From Thermothelomyces thermophilus ATCC 42464 (Eukaryota; Ascomycota; Sordariomycetes; Sordariales; Chaetomiaceae), in the NCBI RefSeq assembly GCF_000226095.1, contig NC_016472.1:2604001-2668000 (forward strand): a stretch of 64,000 nucleotides of DNA, read 5' to 3'. The translations under genes and the position numbers were made by a program. The notes beneath the pieces were generated by a model. It saw nothing but the letters and a program-made list of their open reading frames with translations, searched no databases and was not told where the DNA came from. Positions 61,430 to 64,000 of this stretch are shown piece by piece (the first letter of the stretch is position 1; the number at the start of each line of letters is the position of its first letter).

Positions 61430-62200
61430 ATTAGATGCGCCGCCTCGCCCAGGACCAGGAAGTTGACAATGCCGGCTCTCCGCACACCGTCTCATCTGGA
61501 TGCTGCTGCCCACCCCCTACCGCGATTGCCAGGTCCCATTTTGTTCCGCAGCGCGGCTCGCACCGCCGTCGCGTTGCTCTTGCCGCGTTGCCGACCAATT
61601 GAATTGGAGCAGCACCAGTCCCCGATGAAGACTTCCGACAGGCAGGCCCGGCTTGTCGGCCGCCACGAGCGGCTCGACCGACGACCATGAACTCGGCGCA
61701 GGTCGTGACCAGGGCGATTGAGGTTAGCAGGATGAGTCTTCCTTCGTCTCCGACGTCATTGAACAGTGACCTGGATATCCCTCGAACATCTATATCTGTG
61801 CCGTGATGCCATTGTTGTTGTTGATGGTATTCTCTCTTTTGACGACGCTTCTTGCGCTTGACTTTCGGGATTGCTGCCGACTCTCCCATCTTTCCTTGAA
61901 GATTCACCGCTCGCAAGATAGAATGCAGCCTGCGGGAAGTCTTACATCAAAATGATGAGCTCAACGGTGTTGCAAAAAAAGGCCATGTTCATCAAGGCGC
62001 CAATTGTGTTACCAAATCGGTTGGCCGGGCTTTCTCTGTAGCATGGCTGAGGAGGCCCGCAAGCGGCAATATTTTAGGAGCTGCATTGCCCATGGGAACG
62101 AATACGGGCAGAATGCTCGACATGCTTGAGAAAAGGCTACCTCTCACGACGGATAGCAGCCGCGCGCGACGAGAGAATGCTTTCCTTGATCGCCATGCTT
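61430..62200 (-). pseudogene. Relic of a vacuolar Ca2+/H+ exchanger (CAX family)
   Basis: Minus-strand reading in shifting frames gives CAX blocks in the right order. ILPVFVPMG (near 62120), ILPLAGLLSHATE (near 62075), then one base off frame GNTIGALMNMAFFCNTVELI (near 62000), where the alpha-1 repeat GN..E motif of active exchangers is expected. Further on come LILLTSIALVTTCAEFMV (near 61710-61660), IQLVGNAA (near 61605) and KWDLAIAVG (near 61545), the alpha-2 repeat, each separated by frameshifts. No continuous exon set works. A His/Gln-rich stretch lies between the halves. Such exchangers load Ca2+ into the vacuole. Low TpA bias compared with the transposons argues for indel decay rather than RIP. 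Ends are approximate. Confidence 0.75.
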
Positions 62201-63316
62201 CTGTTCATGTCCATCGACAGCTGTGGTGAGACCTGGAAGACCCGGAATGCAACCTGGATCCAGGCTACTTGACGACGCGGCTGTACAGCAAGGTCCCCAG
62301 GGAGTGTCAAATCGGAGGGGCGCGATGCTCTCTGGGTGAACGATCGGTCTCTAGGACCGGGACCCGGCTCAGCCTCCATTGGAGCTAGCAGGTAATTACA
62401 TACGTTCAGAGTTGAGGTCCTTTCCCGGCAACGAGGGATCTTGGTTCCCCCGTCCGCTGGCATCGACAGGATCCCTTAAATCCTGTCAGAACACAGACGT
62501 AGGAAAAAATGCCGTACCAATAGAGGAGGGCCTTTGAGAGTGCGGCATGATGCACGTTGGAGCCAAAACGGACCCTTTAGTTGGCCTGCGCGAAAACTAA
62601 AGGGTTCGAAAGACAGAGAGATAGTTAAGGCGGTTGAGAGCAAAACCACTGATTCCGGATTTATGGTTGACTGGCGAATGCGAGGCAGGGAAGTGAGGGC
62701 GGTACCCGACCACACACTCCATATCCAGACCTCGGATGTTGATGCCTGATGTGGGCGTTAATTATTTAATGCGCCGTCACCGGCAGGAGTCATGATGACA
62801 AACGGGCATGGAGAAGATAAAGCCCCGGGGGTGTATGTTCGGCCGGCCTTTCCACCCAACAATTTTCGCATGTGCAGAATGCGGCTGGGAAGCTCAGGAA
62901 GCAAAAGAGTTCAATGAAGTGGATTCAATGAAGTGGAGGGATTCCTTTGCACTGTTATCTTCTATGAGGCACCTAAATCATCTCTTACTGCAAGCTCAGA
63001 GGCGGTACCTTCCCAAGTTGTCTTTGAAATGACTCATATTAATTAATCCCTTCCGAATGCGTCGGTAATCATCTCTTCTTAACAAAGAATAATGAAAATG
63101 CCTTCGGTTCGTTTTCGTTAATTATGGCAGATAACCGGGTATCATTGGGTCATTCGAAACTGTTGAAGAAAATGCAAACACAGGAATGTCGTATCGTATA
63201 ATAATTACGGGGTATCGTTAAACTCGGCGACATCACGTCATAAACTCTTCTTCACCTCCTTGCTCTTCGGTACCTTATCCATGCATCTTTGAATAGGCAA
63301 GCGCCCCATCTTCCGT
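62201..63316. other. Spacer without recognisable genes
   Basis: May include more decayed exchanger sequence at its left end. The right part (62750-63240) is AT-rich with repeated TTAATTA words. A direct repeat of GAAGTGGA..TTCAATGAAGTGGA lies near 62911-62940. Confidence 0.4.
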
Positions 63317-63766
63317 TCAATCGGAATCATACTCGACGGCCGGGCAGCAGCATGCGGAGCAGCCGTCGGCACAGTCGCTGCAGACCCAGAAACAGCAAAC
63401 GGCAGCGCAGAACCAGGACAAGAATCCCTGGGGCTCTCGCCGGCTCCGCTTCTCGACGACGACGACACGGGTGGGCGAGGGCGAAACGGGCCGCGGCCCC
63501 TCGACCTGCACAATGACCCCGCGCGACCCGCCCGGAGCATAATGGGCCCTGGGAGGCGGCCTTGTGCTGGAAGTGGATTCGATGTTAGTCGTAATGACCA
63601 CGCATGGAACTCCGCCATCGAAACGTCCCGATCCCTGGACGCTACCTCTTCATGCCAGTAGCACGAGGAAGGTGGAAATTCAAAGGTCCTGATCGCGGCC
63701 ATTCGAGTCACAGAAACACACGTACTAGTACCGGGGCTCCGGTTCCTGCTGGTAATAGTAGCCCAT
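63317..63766 (-). CDS. Small Cys-rich protein, CYSTM-like C-terminus
   Basis: Two exons proposed, complement(join(63317..63560,63732..63766)), 92 residues. Exon 1 encodes MGYYYQQEPEP; the 171-nt intron starts GTACTA, has CTAAC near its end and finishes CAAG, giving PEPR-PPPRAHYAP. The N-terminus is Tyr/Gln/Pro-rich, the middle basic (VVVVEKRSRRE). The last 30 residues hold a hydrophobic core with nine to ten Cys in short spacing (FCAAVCCFWVCSDC then CSACCCP), ending in acidic YDSD. This layout (short Pro/Gln/Tyr-rich head, Cys-dense hydrophobic tail) resembles CYSTM stress-tolerance micro-proteins that anchor in membranes. Family assignment is tentative, and exon 1 rests on splice signals and the typical head sequence. 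It is not a secreted effector type, as no signal peptide exists. Confidence 0.6.
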
Positions 63767-64000
63767 TGTCTGTCCACTTGTGTTTGTCCCAGATACGCTT
63801 TGCTGAAACTTTGGAATCAGGCCGGTCGCCCACCACTACATCCGTACCACGGTCGGGAAAGAGCTGATTCAATGTTGGTGGTGTCAGGAGGGGGAGTGGC
63901 AGGGAGGCAGGCAGGCCCGGTGACGCCAATGGGATCCGGATGAGACGTTTGGAACCGAGGGCAGGCAGGCCGTGGGCTATATGACGTTTCCAATGCAAAC
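63767..64000. other. Window end, nothing recognised
   Basis: Promoter side of the small Cys-rich gene; GGCAGG repeats at 63899-63925 and 63960. No gene seen. Confidence 0.3.

Overview
The window looks like nuclear DNA of a filamentous ascomycete, most likely a Sordariomycete. Genes have short (about 50-270 nt) GT-AG introns with CTAAC/CTGAC-like branch sites. Exons are very GC-rich with C or G at third positions. A fungal CBM1-GH10 xylanase is present, and two transposons carry dense C-to-T / G-to-A decay typical of repeat-induced point mutation (RIP). No bacterial-type operons, CRISPR arrays or viral genes were seen. All exon structures were assembled by eye from splice signals, frame and family conservation.

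Layout. 1-5090: RIP-ruined Tad1-like LINE, then an unclassified TA-rich block to about 5890. 7.1-12.6 kb: three + strand genes (PI-PLC-X-like protein, diaminopropionate ammonia-lyase-like PLP enzyme, DHA1 drug/polyamine-type exporter). 16.1-17.9 kb: sugar porter. 18.6-25.4 kb: a GH2 beta-galactosidase (-) and a lactose-permease-like transporter (+), divergent over a 1.7 kb spacer, resembling a LAC4/LAC12-type pair. 26.6-28.1 kb: secreted CBM1-GH10 xylanase (-). 30.2-33.3 kb: SDR oxidoreductase (+) convergent with a DAL5/allantoate-type transporter (-). 34.5-37.5 kb: RIPed Fot1/pogo DNA transposon with 86-bp terminal inverted repeats and TA target site. 41.7-42.3 kb: SCOC/DUF2205 short coiled-coil protein. 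43.9 kb: tRNA-Lys(UUU). 45.6-48.9 kb: LAT-type amino-acid transporter with an apparent GA-AG intron, and a crotonase-fold protein. 51.5-53.6 kb: six-exon sugar porter with a 25-nt microexon. 55.8-61.2 kb: MFS transporter and two divergent SDRs. 61.4-62.2 kb: a frameshifted relic of a Ca2+/H+ exchanger. 63.3-63.8 kb: a two-exon small Cys-rich, CYSTM-like protein.

Function. The window is rich in transporters and carbohydrate use: four sugar or lactose-type or anion porters (16098, 23679, 51495, 31496), a cytosolic beta-galactosidase and a secreted xylanase fit a plant-biomass-degrading saprotroph. The beta-galactosidase/permease pair is the clearest functional unit. The MFS plus two SDRs at 55.8-61.2 kb could be a small catabolic or metabolite module, but no substrate can be named. 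I found no convincing wholly new system. The strongest leads are the non-canonical splice donor, the CAX pseudogene, the divergent lactose pair, the spliced Cys-rich micro-gene, and a striking abundance of TAATTA in spacers.
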